A program made the position numbers and the translations under genes. Under the pieces are notes generated by a model that worked only from the letters and a program-made list of their open reading frames with translations, was not told where the DNA came from and did not search any database. A stretch of 64,000 bases of DNA from Mycobacterium adipatum (GTDB lineage: Bacteria > Actinomycetota > Actinomycetes > Mycobacteriales > Mycobacteriaceae), in the NCBI RefSeq assembly GCF_001644575.1, contig NZ_CP015596.1, forward strand, positions 2,356,001-2,420,000, written 5' to 3'. Below, piece after piece: positions 51,061 through 59,791 of the stretch; positions within the stretch are counted from its first letter, which is position 1; the number at the start of each line of letters is the position of its first letter.

Positions 51061-52082
51061 TGCGCGCCAACGGCACTCTCATCAAGTTCGCGGTGTTCGC
51101 CACCGTGATGGCGTTCCTCACCGCGTTCCTGTTCATGGCCTTCGGCCAGTACCGCAGTGGCTCCACCAACGGCTACTCGGCGGTGTTCGCCGACGCCTCC
51201 CGCCTGGAGGCCGGTGATTCGGTCCGCGTTGCCGGCGTCCGGGTGGGCACCGTCAACGAGGTGGCGCTGCAGCCCGACCGCTCAGTGGTCGTGTCCTTCG
51301 ACACCGACCGCGCGATAGGCCTGACCACTGGCACCAAGGCGGCGGTGCGCTACCTGAACCTGGTGGGGGATCGCTATCTCGAGCTCATCGACGGACCCGG
51401 ATCCACCCAGCCGTTGCCGGCCGGCGCACAGATCCCCAAGGACCGCACCGCCGCAGCACTGGATCTGGATCTGCTGCTGGGCGGGCTGCGCCCGGTGATC
51501 CAGGGCCTGAATCCGCAGGATGTCAACGCGCTCACGACATCGCTGATCCAGATCCTGCAGGGTCAGGGCGACTCGCTGAGCTCGCTGATGACCAGGACGT
51601 CGTCCTTCTCGAACACGTTGGCCGACAACAACGAGGTCATCCAGGAACTCATCACCAACCTCAACGGCGTGGTGGACACCCTGGCCAAGGACGGCGACAA
51701 GTTCTCCGCGACCATCGACCGGTTGGAGCAGGTGATCACCGGACTGTCGGAGGACCGCGACCCGATCGGTGAGGCCATCACCGCATTGGACAACGGCACG
51801 TCCTCGATCGCGAGCCTGCTCACCGAGGCCCGCCCACCGCTGAAAGGCACTGTCGACCAACTCAATCGGATGGCCCCGCTGCTCTACGACGGCCGGGCAG
51901 GGTTCGATGCCGGCTTGCAGAAGGCCCCGGAGAACTACAAGAAGTTCGCGCGGCTGGGCTCTTACGGCAGCTGGATCATGTACTACATCTGCGGACTGTC
52001 GATCCGCGTCACCGACCTGCAAGGTCGTACGGCGGTCTTCCCCATGCTCAAACAAGAATCCGGAAGGTGCGGGGAGCCCTGA
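51057..52082 (+). CDS. mceB: MceB family protein
   Basis: A 341-residue Mce protein: N-terminal membrane anchor (FAVFATVMAFLTAFLFMAF), MCE domain (SAVFADASRLEAGDSVRVAGVRVGTV), then a helical stalk rich in short heptad-like repeats. It lies second in the mceA-F order, with a 4-bp overlap upstream and a 1-bp overlap (TGATG) downstream, so the operon is tightly coupled. Confidence 0.94.
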   Translation: MMRANGTLIKFAVFATVMAFLTAFLFMAFGQYRSGSTNGYSAVFADASRLEAGDSVRVAGVRVGTVNEVALQPDRSVVVSFDTDRAIGLTTGTKAAVRYLNLVGDRYLELIDGPGSTQPLPAGAQIPKDRTAAALDLDLLLGGLRPVIQGLNPQDVNALTTSLIQILQGQGDSLSSLMTRTSSFSNTLADNNEVIQELITNLNGVVDTLAKDGDKFSATIDRLEQVITGLSEDRDPIGEAITALDNGTSSIASLLTEARPPLKGTVDQLNRMAPLLYDGRAGFDAGLQKAPENYKKFARLGSYGSWIMYYICGLSIRVTDLQGRTAVFPMLKQESGRCGEP

Positions 52083-53164
52083 TGCTCAAGTATCGCGGAG
52101 CCAATCTCGTCAAGGCCGGCATCATGGGCGTGGTCTTGATCGTGCTCGTCATCTCGGTCGGTCTGCAGCCCGAGAAGCTGATTCAGTGGGCCACCTCGGT
52201 GCGCTACCAGGCGCTGTTCACCGAGGCCGGTGGCATTGCCGTCGGCAACGACGTGACGATGTCGGGTATCAAGATCGGGTCGGTCACCGACGTGTCACTG
52301 GAGAACGGTGATGCGCTGGTCAAATTCACCACCGCCGGAAAGTACCCGGTGGGTTCACAGACCACCGCGCACATCCGGACCGGCTCCTTGCTCGGCGAGC
52401 GGGTACTGACCCTCGAATCCGCAGGCAGCGGGACACTCAGCCAGAACGACGTCATCCCGACATCGCGTACCTCCTCGCCGTATTCGCTCACCGATGCGGT
52501 CAGCGACCTGACCATCAACACGGCCGGTACCGACACAGGTCAGCTCAACCAGTCGCTGGACACCTTGTCGGCGACCATCGACCAGCTCGCCCCGCAGCTC
52601 GGGCCCACCTTCGACGGCCTGAGCAGACTGTCCAAGTCGATCAACGGACGTAACGAGGATCTGGCCACCCTGCTCAAGAGCGCGAGCGAAGTGTCGGTGG
52701 TCCTTGGCGAGCGCAGCACGCAGTTGAACACGTTGATTCTCAACGCCAACGACCTACTCGGCGTGCTCGACGACCGGCGCGGTGCCATCGTCGACCTGCT
52801 GGCCAGCACGACGGCAGTGTCCCGGCAGCTGACCGGGCTCGTTGCCGATAACGAGGCTCAGCTGGCGCCCACCCTGGAGCGGCTGAACGCGGTCACCGAG
52901 GTGCTGGAGAAGAACCGCGACAACATCTCCAACGCACTGCCCAACGTCAAGAAATTCATGCTGTCCCAGGCCGAAACCCTGGCTAACGGCCCCTTTTACA
53001 ACGCCTACGTGCCCAATCTGCAGCCGGCTCAGATCCTGCAGCCCTTCATCGACTACGCGTTCGGCTTCCGGCGTGGCGTCAACGCCGGGCAGCCGCCGGA
53101 CAATGCGGGTCCGCGTGCCGAGCTACCGCTGCCCTACAACGGAATTCCCGGAGGTTCGCGCTGA
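52082..53164 (+). CDS. mceC: MceC family protein
   Basis: A 360-residue Mce protein: anchor helix (AGIMGVVLIVLVISVGL), MCE domain (ALFTEAGGIAVGNDVTMSGIKIGSVTDV) and a long alpha-helical domain ending in a short polar tail. The ATG at 52082 is used because it joins the mceB stop; an ATG 15 bp upstream is less fitting. Confidence 0.94.
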   Translation: MLKYRGANLVKAGIMGVVLIVLVISVGLQPEKLIQWATSVRYQALFTEAGGIAVGNDVTMSGIKIGSVTDVSLENGDALVKFTTAGKYPVGSQTTAHIRTGSLLGERVLTLESAGSGTLSQNDVIPTSRTSSPYSLTDAVSDLTINTAGTDTGQLNQSLDTLSATIDQLAPQLGPTFDGLSRLSKSINGRNEDLATLLKSASEVSVVLGERSTQLNTLILNANDLLGVLDDRRGAIVDLLASTTAVSRQLTGLVADNEAQLAPTLERLNAVTEVLEKNRDNISNALPNVKKFMLSQAETLANGPFYNAYVPNLQPAQILQPFIDYAFGFRRGVNAGQPPDNAGPRAELPLPYNGIPGGSR

Positions 53165-54618
53165 TGAACCGCAGACGTACGGCGATCCTGGCCGTCGCCG
53201 CCGTGGCACTGCTGGTGGCGGGCGCCGGGTATCTGGCCCGCGAGTTGTACTTCGGGCCGCGCACCATCTCGGCACTGTTCACCACCGCCACCGGCATCTA
53301 TCCGGGCGACGAAGTGCGGGTGTCCGGTGTCGTCGTCGGCACCATCGAGTCGATCGAGCCCGAAGGTACCCAGACCAGACTCACCTTGAAGGTGGACCAC
53401 GGTATCGAGGTGCCCGCCGACGCGAAGGCGGTGATCGTGGCGCCCAATTTGGTGGCGTCCCGCTATGTCCAACTGGCCCCGGCCTACCGGTCGAGCGGCC
53501 CGACGCTGCCTGATGACGCGGTGATTCCGTTGGAGCGCACCGCGGTTCCCGTCGAATGGGACGAGGTGAAGGCCCAGCTCACCCGCCTGGCGACCGACCT
53601 CGGGCCGCAGAGCGGTGTCGACGGCACCTCGGTGTCGAGGTTCATCGACAGTGCCGCAAATGCTCTGGAGGGCAACGGGCCGAAGCTGCGTGACACCATC
53701 AACGAACTGTCCGGGGTGGCGCGGGTGCTCGCCGAGGGCAGTGGCGACATCGTCGACATCATCACCAACCTGCAGAAGTTCGTCACCGCATTGAAGAACA
53801 GTGACCAGCAGGTGGTGGCATTCCAGAACCGGCTGGCCACCTTGACCAGCGTTGTGAACGGTAGCGGCGACGATATCGACGCGATGGTCAAGGAACTCTC
53901 GGTGGCCATCACCGAGGTGCAGCGCTTCGTGGCGGGTAGTCGCAACCAAACCTCAGAGCAGGTGCAGCGGTTGTCCAATGTCACCCAGAATCTGGTCGAC
54001 AACAAGATCAACCTGGAGAATGTGCTGCACATCGCGCCCAACGCATTCCTCAACGGCTACAACATCTACAACCCGTCCACCGGCAGCGCCGTCGGCCAGT
54101 TCGTGCTGAACAACTTCTCCGATCCGGTGTCGTTCGTGTGTTCTGCGATCGGAGCGATCGAGAACACCACCGCGCCGGAGACCGCGAAACTGTGCTCGCA
54201 GTACCTGGGTCCGGCCCTTCGGCTGGTGAACTTCAACCATCTGCCGTTCCCGATCGCGCCCTACCTGATGCCGTCCGCCGAACCGCAGGACATCGTGTAC
54301 TCCGAACCCGGCTTGATGCCCGGTGGGGTGGGCGGCTCGCCGGAGGCCCCGGATCTGCCGCCGACCCTGTCGGCGTACAACGGTGGCCCGCCTCCGCCGC
54401 CGCCGTTCACCGGCCGGCCACCGGAGACCCCGCCGCCGGGGGCGCAACAGATGCTGCCGGGCGCTCCGCCGGTGTCGGTGCTGCCGCCCAACGTGCCGTC
54501 GTCGCTGCGCGACATGCTCAATCCGGCAGGGACATTGCCGGGCCCGGCGCCCGATGCGCCGCCGCCACCGGCGCCGGAGACACCGTTGCTGCCAGCGGAA
54601 GGAATGCCCCCGGCATGA
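53164..54618 (+). CDS. mceD: MceD family protein
   Basis: A 484-residue Mce protein: anchor helix (TAILAVAAVALLVAGAGYLA), MCE domain (ALFTTATGIYPGDEVRVSGVVVGTI), helical stalk, then a proline-rich tail of about 90 residues (PPPPPFTGRPPETPPPG and similar) likely to span the cell wall. Proline-rich tails are usual for MceD and MceF. It overlaps mceC by 1 bp and mceE by 4 bp. Confidence 0.94.
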   Translation: MNRRRTAILAVAAVALLVAGAGYLARELYFGPRTISALFTTATGIYPGDEVRVSGVVVGTIESIEPEGTQTRLTLKVDHGIEVPADAKAVIVAPNLVASRYVQLAPAYRSSGPTLPDDAVIPLERTAVPVEWDEVKAQLTRLATDLGPQSGVDGTSVSRFIDSAANALEGNGPKLRDTINELSGVARVLAEGSGDIVDIITNLQKFVTALKNSDQQVVAFQNRLATLTSVVNGSGDDIDAMVKELSVAITEVQRFVAGSRNQTSEQVQRLSNVTQNLVDNKINLENVLHIAPNAFLNGYNIYNPSTGSAVGQFVLNNFSDPVSFVCSAIGAIENTTAPETAKLCSQYLGPALRLVNFNHLPFPIAPYLMPSAEPQDIVYSEPGLMPGGVGGSPEAPDLPPTLSAYNGGPPPPPPFTGRPPETPPPGAQQMLPGAPPVSVLPPNVPSSLRDMLNPAGTLPGPAPDAPPPPAPETPLLPAEGMPPA

Positions 54619-55928
54619 GAGGCAGACGAATAGTCGTGGCAGTCGGTGCGTGTGTGGCGATCACCACCTCCGGCTGTGCGTTCCAGGGCGTGAATTCCCT
54701 GCCGTTGCCCGGAGCGGTCGGCCGGGGATCGGATGCGCACGTCTACCAGGTCGAGATCGCCAATGTGGCGACCTTGGAGCCGAATTCGCCGGTGATGGTG
54801 GATGACGTGGTGGTGGGCAGCGTCCGCAGCCTCGCGGTGAAGAACTGGCACGCCGTGATCGAGGTGTCGGTCAAACCGGACGTGGTCATACCTGCGAACG
54901 CCGTCGCCAGTGTGGGGCAGACCAGTCTGCTCGGGTCCATGCACGTGGCGCTCAATCCGCCGATCGGTGAGGCCCCGGAAGGTCAGTTGCCGCCGGGTTC
55001 CACGGTGGCGCTCGACAATTCGTCGACCTATCCGTCGACGGAGCAGACACTGGCCTCGTTGGCTGCGGTCGTCAACGGTGGCGGGCTCGGTCAGATCGGC
55101 GATGTGATCCACAATTTCAGCGCCGCCGTCGGCGGGCGCGAGACCGAGATCCGAGACCTGATCACCCGGTTGGACACCTTCGTCGGCGTTCTCGACGCGC
55201 AACGGGGCAACATCGTGGCATCGATCGAATCTCTGAATCGGCTGTCCTCGACGTTCGCCGGTCAGCGTGATGTGATCACCCGCGCCCTGGACAAGATCCC
55301 GCCCGCGATGGACGTGCTGATCAAGGAACGGCCGCGGCTGGTGACGGCGTTGCAGAAGCTCGGCACCTTCGGTGCGACGGCGAGCAACCTCGCCAACGAA
55401 TCGCAAGCCGATCTGGTGCGAAACCTCAAGAATCTGGAACCCGCGATCAAGGCGCTCGCCGATGTCGGCAAACAACTCCCCGATGTGCTGGAGTACGCGG
55501 TGCATTTTCCGTTCACCCAGAGCTTCATCGACCGGGCCATCCGCGGCGATTACTACAACCTGTTCGCCACCATCGACCTGACGGTGCCTCGGCTGAAGCG
55601 CAGTCTGTTCCTGGGTACGCGGTGGGGCGAGGCCGGCCTGCAGGTGGTACCCGCGCCCGGCGATCCGCCCTACCTGAACTACACCTATGATCCGCTCAAG
55701 ACCGGCGTCGAACCGCCGCCGGCGCAGATCATCAATCCGGGCGAGCCGCCGGCCGCTGCGCCGCCGGCCCCGCCTCCGCTGCCGACGGGTCCGGTGCTGC
55801 CGTTCACCCCACCGGTGAGCACGGTGGGTGGTCCGCTGCAGGTCGCCACGCCGATGACCGGTGGCGCGGCCCCCATCTTCGCCGGACCATATGGGCCGCA
55901 AGGCAATGCACCTGCTGGAGGCCGCTGA
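54615..55928 (+). CDS. mceE: MceE family lipoprotein (LprN type)
   Basis: A 437-residue Mce protein that is a lipoprotein: signal MRGRRIVVAVGACVAITTSG followed by lipidated C21 (TTSGCAF), the position typical for MceE. The MCE domain follows (VEIANVATLEPNSPVMVDDVVVGSV), then a helical stalk and a proline-rich C-terminus. The ATG at 54615 overlaps the mceD stop by 4 bp; longer readings in this frame only shadow mceD. Confidence 0.94.
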   Translation: MRGRRIVVAVGACVAITTSGCAFQGVNSLPLPGAVGRGSDAHVYQVEIANVATLEPNSPVMVDDVVVGSVRSLAVKNWHAVIEVSVKPDVVIPANAVASVGQTSLLGSMHVALNPPIGEAPEGQLPPGSTVALDNSSTYPSTEQTLASLAAVVNGGGLGQIGDVIHNFSAAVGGRETEIRDLITRLDTFVGVLDAQRGNIVASIESLNRLSSTFAGQRDVITRALDKIPPAMDVLIKERPRLVTALQKLGTFGATASNLANESQADLVRNLKNLEPAIKALADVGKQLPDVLEYAVHFPFTQSFIDRAIRGDYYNLFATIDLTVPRLKRSLFLGTRWGEAGLQVVPAPGDPPYLNYTYDPLKTGVEPPPAQIINPGEPPAAAPPAPPPLPTGPVLPFTPPVSTVGGPLQVATPMTGGAAPIFAGPYGPQGNAPAGGR

Positions 55929-57679
55929 TGCTGACCCGTTTCGTTCGTATCCAGCTGATTCTGTTCACCATCGCCTCGGTGATCGGTGTCTCGGTGATGA
56001 TCTTCAACTACATGCAGGTGCCCACGCTGCTCGGCCTGGGACGGATCACCGTGAAGGTGGAACTCCCGGCCACCGGGGGGCTTTACCGGTTCAGCAATGT
56101 GACCTACCGCGGTTCGCAGGTCGGCAAGGTCACCTCGGTCGAACTGACCGACAGGGGCGCCGAGGCCACGCTGTCGCTGGACACCTCACCGGAGATCCCT
56201 GCGGATCTGAAGGCGGAGGTGCGCAGCATGTCGGCCGTCGGTGAGCAGTTCGTCGAGCTGTTGCCTCGCACCGATTCCGGCCCGTTCCTGAAGAACGGAT
56301 CGGTGATCACACAGGAGAACACCTCCATCCCGCAGAAGGTCGGGCCGATGCTCGATCAGGTCAGCGCGCTGATGGATACCATCCCGCAGGACAAGCTGAG
56401 CCAGTTGCTCGACTCCACCTATGAGGCGTTCAACGGCACCGGCTATGCGTTCGGTTCGATGCTGGACTCGGCCGAGACGATCACCAGGGACGCCAACGGG
56501 ATCTCCGATCAGGTGCGTGCCTTGATCGACGACTCCGGGCCATTCCTGCAAGCGCAGGCGCAGACCACCGAGCAGACCCGGACCTGGGCGGCGAGCCTAG
56601 CCGGCATCACGGATCAGTTGGCGGACAACGATGTCCACGTGCGGTCGATCCTGCAGAACGGGCCCGGGTTCGCCGCGGAGACCTCGATGCTGCTCAACGA
56701 CCTCAAGCCGACGCTGCCGGTGCTGTTGGCGAACCTGACCACCATCGGTCAGATCGGTGTCACCTACAACGCCTCGCTGGAGCAGCTGCTGGTGTTGTTG
56801 CCGCCCTATGTCTCCCAGATTCAGACATACGCACCGACCAACAATCCCGCCGGCCTACCCAATGGTGAGTTCTCGCTCGGGCTCGGCGACCCGCCGTCGT
56901 GCACGGTCGGATTCCTGCCGCCGTCGGCGTGGCGGTCGCCGGCCGACACCACCACCATCGACACCCCGGACAACATCTATTGCAAGCTGCCCCAGGATTC
57001 GCCGATCGCGGTGCGCGGCGCCCGGAACTACCCTTGCCAGGGACATCCGGGCAAGCGCGCACCCACCGTCGAACTCTGCAATGACCCGCGTGGGTTCGTG
57101 CCGCTGGCCCAGCGTCAGCACGCGCTCGGGCCGTACCCGATCGACCCCAACCTGATCGCCCAGGGTGTCCCGGTGGACACCCGGGTGCTGCCCGACGAGA
57201 ACATCTACGGTCCACTGCAGGGCACCCCGCTGCCGCCGGGGGCGGTCGTTCCGCCGCCGAACCCGCTCTCGCCGCCGCAGCCACCCGCCAGCTTCCCGGG
57301 CATGCCGCCCGGGCCCCTGCTGCCCGGTCGGCCGCTGTACACCGAACCTCCGGTGGTTGGCCAATTGCCGCCGCCGGAGCCGGATTACGGGGTGGTGCCG
57401 TTGCCCCCCGGAGATCTGCCGCAGGCCACCGAGGTCCCGCAGTTCCCGGACACCTATGTGAAGCTGCCCGAGGGAGGCGCGGTGCCGCCGCCGCCCGATG
57501 TACTCGCCCCGGCCGCCACGCCCAGTGCCTTCGACGGTGCAGGTGCACAGGGCCCGTCGATGGCGGTCGCCAAGTACAACCCGCGCACCGGCCAGTACAT
57601 GGGGGCCGATGGCCACCTGTATCGGCAGACCGATCTGGTGAACACCGCGTCGACGTGGCAGGACCTGATGCCGACATGA
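55928..57679 (+). CDS. mceF: MceF family protein
   Basis: A 583-residue Mce protein, the longest of the set: anchor helix (LILFTIASVIGVSVMIFNY), MCE domain (GLYRFSNVTYRGSQVGKVTSV), helical stalk, a Cys-containing globular stretch, and a very proline-rich tail of about 140 residues that ends in QYMGADGHLYRQTDLV. It completes the hexameric tunnel. Its first base is the last base of the mceE stop. Confidence 0.94.
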   Translation: MLTRFVRIQLILFTIASVIGVSVMIFNYMQVPTLLGLGRITVKVELPATGGLYRFSNVTYRGSQVGKVTSVELTDRGAEATLSLDTSPEIPADLKAEVRSMSAVGEQFVELLPRTDSGPFLKNGSVITQENTSIPQKVGPMLDQVSALMDTIPQDKLSQLLDSTYEAFNGTGYAFGSMLDSAETITRDANGISDQVRALIDDSGPFLQAQAQTTEQTRTWAASLAGITDQLADNDVHVRSILQNGPGFAAETSMLLNDLKPTLPVLLANLTTIGQIGVTYNASLEQLLVLLPPYVSQIQTYAPTNNPAGLPNGEFSLGLGDPPSCTVGFLPPSAWRSPADTTTIDTPDNIYCKLPQDSPIAVRGARNYPCQGHPGKRAPTVELCNDPRGFVPLAQRQHALGPYPIDPNLIAQGVPVDTRVLPDENIYGPLQGTPLPPGAVVPPPNPLSPPQPPASFPGMPPGPLLPGRPLYTEPPVVGQLPPPEPDYGVVPLPPGDLPQATEVPQFPDTYVKLPEGGAVPPPPDVLAPAATPSAFDGAGAQGPSMAVAKYNPRTGQYMGADGHLYRQTDLVNTASTWQDLMPT

Positions 57680-57696
57680 ATGTCTGGAGGCGATCG

Positions 57697-58167
57697 ATGA
57701 AAACGATGACAGCCGCAACGGTGTTCGGTGCGGTGGGCGCTGCGGTCGCGGTGGGTGTCGCACCGCCGGCGGCTGCAACGATGTACCTGGGCAACTACGG
57801 CGTCAACATCCCGGACCGGCGGGACTTCCATACCTGGATCTGGTCGGCGATGACACCGTGTGAGGGCGAGGACCGGGTCCTCATCCCGGACTGCATCAAT
57901 GTCCTGACCATTCCGCAGCCGGTGGCCAAGGCGCAGTATACGAATGCGAACGCGACCATGGTCGACGGCCGGTACACGATGACCATCGACGACCCATTCG
58001 GGTTGCGCTGCGGGAACATCTATTACGGCCCGACGATCCCGACCCACGATGTGTATTCCTGGGATGCAACGACTTTGGCCGGCGAGATGGTCTCCAGCTT
58101 CGCCGTCGGCTGTGACGGTGCGCCCGGGGGGTCGCTGACCTATCCGTTCTACCTGACGAGGATGTGA
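57697..58167 (+). CDS. secreted mce-operon protein
   Basis: A 156-residue exported protein: a signal peptide (KTMTAATVFGAVGAAVAVGV, cleavage near PAAA-T) and a small beta-rich domain with four cysteines (TPCEGED, IPDCINV, LRCGNIYY, VGCDGAP). The start at 57697 is preferred because GGAGG precedes it by 6 bases; ATG 57676, which overlaps the mceF stop, is the alternative. It follows mceF directly, so it is probably in the operon. I know the architecture from other mycobacteria but not a function. Confidence 0.82.
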   Translation: MKTMTAATVFGAVGAAVAVGVAPPAAATMYLGNYGVNIPDRRDFHTWIWSAMTPCEGEDRVLIPDCINVLTIPQPVAKAQYTNANATMVDGRYTMTIDDPFGLRCGNIYYGPTIPTHDVYSWDATTLAGEMVSSFAVGCDGAPGGSLTYPFYLTRM

Positions 58168-58169
58168 CG

Positions 58170-58604
58170 ATGCGTCGTGAATTGCCGCTGTGGGGGGCGT
58201 TGACGATGTTGTGCGCGGCCGTGGTGACGGCCGCGCCCGCGGTGGCCGAACCGCCGCCACCGCCGCCACCGCCGCTGCGGCACGTGCAGTACATCGTGAC
58301 CGCGGATTCGCCGTTCTACGTGGACATCTACTACCGCGAAGCCGATCCGCCGACCTGGTCGGACTACAGCCACAATCCGTACCAGTTCAGCCCCCGCGCG
58401 CAGGTCGAGGTGGCGCCCGAGCATCCGTGGGTGTTCGATGCGATGCTGGCCGATCCGGACATGTGGGCGATGGTGACCGCGCAGAGCGGCGAGTCCCCGA
58501 ATCTGACGCCGCCGACGATCTACTGCACCCTGGCCGTCGATGGTGTCGTGCTCAAGACCGATAGTGGCCCCAAGGGGGCGCTGTGCTCACTGCGGAGCTG
58601 GTAG
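58170..58604 (+). CDS. secreted mce-operon protein (MmpS-like fold possible)
   Basis: A 144-residue exported protein: signal peptide (LWGALTMLCAAVVTAAPAVA), a polyproline linker (P8), then a beta-sandwich-like domain starting LRHVQYIVTADSPFYVDIYYREADPP. The pattern YxVTxDxPxxxDIYYR recalls MmpS-like extracytoplasmic domains; this is a tentative structural likeness. It begins 2 bp after the preceding gene and is the last plus-strand gene of the operon. Confidence 0.8.
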   Translation: MRRELPLWGALTMLCAAVVTAAPAVAEPPPPPPPPLRHVQYIVTADSPFYVDIYYREADPPTWSDYSHNPYQFSPRAQVEVAPEHPWVFDAMLADPDMWAMVTAQSGESPNLTPPTIYCTLAVDGVVLKTDSGPKGALCSLRSW

Positions 58605-58610
58605 CGCGTG

Positions 58611-59012
58611 TCAGGAATCGCCGCGCCGCCAGCGGGTATCACCGTTCATCGCCACGCAGCTGAGGAACAGTCCGTCCGGCGCCTGGGCCACGGCGTTGTT
58701 CTCGTTGATGCAGAGGCTGTTCTCGTCGCGGATGCCCACCATCGGTGGCGAACGGAACCAGCGTGGCTCGTAGCGACGCGGCGATCCGCAGAACACCAGT
58801 CGGCCCCAACCGTTTCGGGCGTCGACGCCGAAGACGTAGTACGTGGTGTTGGTGCACGTGTTGCCGAGGATGGCGTTCGGGTTGATCCCGGGCACGCAGA
58901 AGGCGTCATTGCACGTTTGCGGCTCCGCCGCCGCTCGCGGGGCATTGGCCTGCGGAGCCACGATCGATCCGGCGGCAATCAACGCACTGGCCGCCAATAC
59001 TGTCACGCGCAC
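58611..59012 (-). CDS. secreted cysteine-containing protein (hypothetical)
   Basis: A 133-residue exported protein. The GTG at 59012 gives a signal peptide (VTVLAASALIAAGSIVAPQANA), followed by a domain with CNDAFCVPGINPNAI, NTCTNTTYYVFG, and three more cysteines likely to form disulfides. It converges on the mce operon end with a 6-bp gap and is divergent from the secreted gene at 59203. The family is not named, though similar mycobacterial exported proteins are familiar. Confidence 0.75.
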   Translation of the reverse strand: MRVTVLAASALIAAGSIVAPQANAPRAAAEPQTCNDAFCVPGINPNAILGNTCTNTTYYVFGVDARNGWGRLVFCGSPRRYEPRWFRSPPMVGIRDENSLCINENNAVAQAPDGLFLSCVAMNGDTRWRRGDS

Positions 59013-59155
59013 GGCTTCTACTCTTGCACACTTGAAAACGAAATTCTTGTTTCTGGAGAAGATTGCTCCGACGCGAGAGCTCGACCTGGCCGACCTCACG
59101 CGATCGCGCCGTCCAGATCGGCGGGATCCGCATGGGTGCGCCGCCTTTCGCTGTT

Positions 59156-59174
59156 ATTCTCCGAAACAGAGAAT
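59156..59174. promoter_or_regulatory. inverted repeat ATTCTC-N7-GAGAAT
   Basis: The same hexamers as the recurring palindrome, but facing outward with a 7-base spacer, 28 bp upstream of the secreted-protein gene at 59203. It may be a variant site for the same regulator or a coincidence. It lies in a 190-bp divergent gap with no gene. Confidence 0.4.
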
Positions 59175-59202
59175 GCCACTATCGGTCCGGAGGAGCGCTG
59201 CC

Positions 59203-59721
59203 ATGTCGGCCACTAAGGTGAGCGCTGTCGTCGCCGCCGCATCGTTCATCGCGTTCGGTGGAGCACCGCCTGTCCATGCCGATCCGCTGGGTCCCGATCA
59301 GCAGTGGGGGATCAATGGAACGTTCCTCACATCGTCCAACGGTGACTGGGCGCAACTGAATCAGCGCTACGAGGATCAACCCTCCACGCGCAGCACCTGG
59401 ACAATCTCCACCCAGTGCGTCTCTCCATCGGACTGCACCGGCACGGTGAACAGCGACGCCGGCTGGTCTGCGCCCATCTACACCACGAACGGTCTGTGGT
59501 ACGTCAAGCGCAAGGTGCCGAACTGGCGGTTCTGCGCCGACGGTGTCCCGGTCGAAGGCTTCCAGACGTTCAAGTTCTATCCGGTGGGCGCCAACGGTCA
59601 CGTCGACGTGGAGGCCACGGAGTACGCCGGATACGACAAGACGATCGGGCCGAGCGGATCCTGCGGCCGCAATCAGTGGCCGGTCATCGAGATGCCGTTC
59701 TACATGAAGCCTGCCGGCTGA
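59203..59721 (+). CDS. secreted protein of a mycobacterial family (hypothetical)
   Basis: A 172-residue exported protein: signal peptide (VSAVVAAASFIAFGGAPPVHA), then DPLGPDQQWGINGTFLTSSNGDWAQ and a beta-rich domain with four cysteines. I recall many mycobacterial paralogues with the same opening but no function. The ribosome-binding site GGAGGAG is strong. It is followed by a long terminator hairpin. Confidence 0.82.
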   Translation: MSATKVSAVVAAASFIAFGGAPPVHADPLGPDQQWGINGTFLTSSNGDWAQLNQRYEDQPSTRSTWTISTQCVSPSDCTGTVNSDAGWSAPIYTTNGLWYVKRKVPNWRFCADGVPVEGFQTFKFYPVGANGHVDVEATEYAGYDKTIGPSGSCGRNQWPVIEMPFYMKPAG

Positions 59722-59740
59722 GCACACCCCGGCACACGCG

Positions 59741-59780
59741 ACTTCGGCGCGTTCCCGTACATACGGGAACGCGCCGAAGT
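59741..59780. terminator. bidirectional terminator hairpin
   Basis: Arms 59741-59759 and 59762-59780 form a 19-bp perfect stem (ACTTCGGCGCG...CGCGCCGAAGT) with a minimal loop, between the convergent secreted-protein and P450 genes. There is no U-tract, so it may act as an attenuating hairpin. Confidence 0.8.
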
Positions 59781-59791
59781 GTTGAGGGGGC

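Noticed and set aside
53073..53513. Plus-strand frame overlapping the start of mceD
   Set aside because: Arg/Gly-rich shadow of mceC/mceD; the Mce frames have full domain support.
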